Assembly (NCBI GenBank): GCA_021737445.1
Contig: JAIPDY010000058.1
Location: 1-15,409, forward strand
Origin: Desulfotignum sp.
GTDB taxonomy: Bacteria; Desulfobacterota; Desulfobacteria; Desulfobacterales; Desulfobacteraceae
Length of the DNA stretch: 15,409 bases
Direction of reading: 5' to 3'
A program made the translations under genes and the position numbers. Position 1 is the first letter of the stretch; every line of letters starts with the position of its first letter. Under the pieces are notes generated by a model, which was given only the letters and a program-made list of their open reading frames with translations, did not search any database and was not told where the DNA came from. Below are positions 14,144 to 15,409 of this stretch, one piece after another.

Positions 14144-15010
14144 ATGACCGGATTTCACCTGAAATTTGACAAATTTCACCTGGAACTGGGTACCCGGGCC
14201 TGTATTATGGGTATATTGAATGTTACCCCTGATTCCTTTTCCGACGGGGGCCGGTTCAATACCTATGAAGCTGCCGTTGCCCAGGGTCTCCGCCTGGCAG
14301 AGCAGGGTGCCCACATTCTGGACATCGGTGGCGAATCCACCCGCCCTTTTTCCCAGCCCGTATCAGCCAAAGAGGAGATGGACCGGGTGGTTCCGGTCAT
14401 ACAAACCCTGTCCAAAAAAATAGACATCCCCATTTCCATTGACACTGTAAAATCCACGGTTGCCAAAGCAGCTCTGGATGCCGGGGCAGCTGTTATCAAC
14501 GATATTTCCGCCTTTGAACAGGATCCGGCCATGGCGGATGTGGCGGCCCGGTATCAGGTGCCGGTGGTGCTCATGCACATGAAAGGAACACCTGAAACCA
14601 TGCAGGTCAACCCGGATTACAAGGATCTTATGCAGGAAATTGCCGATTACCTGCATGCCAGGGCTGAATTTGCCGTTTCCAGAGGGATCAAAAAACAGCA
14701 CATTATCCTGGATCCCGGCATTGGATTCGGCAAAACCGTGCACCACAATCTGGTAGTCATCAACTGCCTGAAAAAGGTTCAGGATTTAGGTTATCCCGTT
14801 TTAATGGGACCATCCAGAAAATCCTTTATCCGCAATATTTTACGCAAGGCCTCAACCGGCAGCGTCATAGACGACCATGAACAGATTGAAACCGGCACAC
14901 TGGCAGCAGTGGGTGCCTGCCTGTTCAATGGTGCCCATATTGTAAGGGTCCATGAAGTCGCCCGGGCCGTTACATTTACCCGGATATTTGACGCCATCAG
15001 GAATGCCTGA
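14144..15010 (+). CDS. folP: Dihydropteroate synthase
   Basis: FolP joins p-aminobenzoate to 6-hydroxymethyl-dihydropterin pyrophosphate in folate synthesis and is the target of sulfonamides. The 288-residue TIM barrel shows all family motifs: GILNVTPDSFSDGG (23-36), HILDIGGESTRP (57-68), SIDTVK (98-103), INDISAF (118-124), VLMHMKGTPETMQ (142-154), ILDPGIGFGKT (188-198), GPSRKSFI (222-229) and the last-strand VRVHEV (267-272). The length is typical. It starts 3 bases after the ftsH stop, with only a weak ribosome site, so it is almost surely co-translated with ftsH, an order seen in many bacteria. The first codons hold a perfect palindrome (14160-14178) and a repeated FHL-coding segment. The last 8 bases overlap the start of the next gene. 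Confidence 0.97.
   Translation: MTGFHLKFDKFHLELGTRACIMGILNVTPDSFSDGGRFNTYEAAVAQGLRLAEQGAHILDIGGESTRPFSQPVSAKEEMDRVVPVIQTLSKKIDIPISIDTVKSTVAKAALDAGAAVINDISAFEQDPAMADVAARYQVPVVLMHMKGTPETMQVNPDYKDLMQEIADYLHARAEFAVSRGIKKQHIILDPGIGFGKTVHHNLVVINCLKKVQDLGYPVLMGPSRKSFIRNILRKASTGSVIDDHEQIETGTLAAVGACLFNGAHIVRVHEVARAVTFTRIFDAIRNA
14160..14178. repeat. Perfect 9-bp palindrome within the first codons of folP
   Basis: TGAAATTTGACAAATTTCA is a perfect inverted repeat of 9-base arms around a single A, beginning 16 bases after the folP start. It lies inside a direct repeat of ATTTCACCTG (14152-14161 and 14173-14182), which codes for two FHL steps. With a one-base centre it is better suited to a dimeric protein than to an RNA hairpin. 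It may also be a by-product of the repeated coding segment. Confidence 0.45.
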
Positions 15011-15409
15011 TCTGCAGAACCATAATGCCATTGTCTCTGGCTTTTTTTTGGCATTGTTTCTTGTTTTCTGGGGATGCTCCCCGGATCCCGTGGAAACAAA
15101 TCTGTTGTTGCCGGTGAAGTTTTCCAATGTGCCTGAAGGCATGGTTGTCACACAGTTTCGCACCGATAAAATTGAAATCCGCATCAAGGCAGATCCCAGA
15201 CTCATAGAAAAAATCAATGAGAAGCCTATCCATTATCCGGCCGACCTGTATACCGATCTGGATATCGACGCGGCCGGGGCAACAGAATCCATCGGGCCGG
15301 GCTATTATCTGCTCCCGGTAGACAAGCGCAGAATAGCGGTGGATCCGGCCATCACCATTATGGATATCACCCCCTCCTATCTGGGGGTGCGCCTGGAAAC
15401 AATAATCAC
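15003..15409 (+). CDS. YbbR-domain (CdaR-like) protein, partial
   Basis: The reading frame opens with ATG at 15003, overlapping the folP stop by 8 bases, and stays open to the right edge (135 codons). Residues 9-24 are a hydrophobic segment ending FWGC, either a membrane anchor or a lipoprotein signal (Cys25); the lipobox is poor, with Phe at -3 and Trp at -2, and there is no basic n-region. After this comes a YbbR-type repeat: LPVKFSNVPEGMVV, then IEIRIKADP, DLYTDLDIDAAG and finally ITIMDITPSYLGVRLE. YbbR repeats form the outer part of CdaR, which binds and tunes the diadenylate cyclase CdaA. No ribosome site is clear; AGGA abuts the ATG, so coupling to folP is likely. In related genomes cdaA often stands between folP and this gene, but here it does not. 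Further repeats may lie beyond the edge. Confidence 0.75.
   Translation, partial: MPDLQNHNAIVSGFFLALFLVFWGCSPDPVETNLLLPVKFSNVPEGMVVTQFRTDKIEIRIKADPRLIEKINEKPIHYPADLYTDLDIDAAGATESIGPGYYLLPVDKRRIAVDPAITIMDITPSYLGVRLETII

Noticed and set aside
12608..14314. Open minus-strand frame of 568 codons opposite ftsH and folP
   Set aside because: It lies wholly opposite two certain genes, has no recognisable domain, and such antisense frames are expected with this codon bias.
1..15409. Defence system, prophage, mobile element or CRISPR array
   Set aside because: No nuclease, integrase, transposase or repeat-spacer pattern is present, and nearly all the sequence is taken up by housekeeping or metabolic genes.

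Overview
The window looks like chromosomal DNA of an anaerobic Desulfobacterota bacterium, most likely a Desulfobacteraceae-type sulfate reducer. That is an inference from a moderately GC-rich, CCGG-rich codon style, menaquinone made by the futalosine route (mqnD), the tilS-ftsH-folP housekeeping cluster and a tripartite tricarboxylate (TctC-type) uptake gene. No rRNA, tRNA, CRISPR array, insertion sequence or phage gene was seen.

Left part (1-2466, all minus strand): in order of transcription, a class IV PLP aminotransferase, a GntR/FCD regulator and a TctC/Bug-type periplasmic solute-binding protein that runs off the left edge. This looks like a small uptake and catabolism locus with its own regulator. 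A perfect inverted repeat upstream of the regulator gene is a candidate operator.

Middle part (2467-8958): a divergent intergenic region leads to a plus-strand alpha/beta hydrolase of the monoacylglycerol-lipase type. It converges, with a 12-base overlap, on the long minus-strand uvrA. Upstream of uvrA lie two back-to-back promoters. The rightward one drives a 720-residue protein with a metallo-beta-lactamase-type hydrolase core followed by one good and one degenerate cyclic-nucleotide-binding domain. This order of domains is known from the Dictyostelium cyclic-nucleotide phosphodiesterases GbpA and GbpB, and it is the most interesting gene here.

Right part (9080-15409, all plus strand): a radical SAM protein with a CX4CX2C cluster motif, mqnD, tilS, ftsH (TTG start), folP and the beginning of a YbbR-domain protein. 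Spacing is tight, apart from about 100 bases before ftsH, so these probably form one or two operons. folP is followed directly by the YbbR-domain gene, without the diadenylate cyclase gene (cdaA) often found between them.

I do not see a complete new multi-gene system. The points most worth follow-up are the cyclic-nucleotide-controlled hydrolase, the unusual cysteine patterns in the radical SAM protein and in UvrA, the missing cdaA, and several perfect inverted repeats in regulatory or early coding positions.
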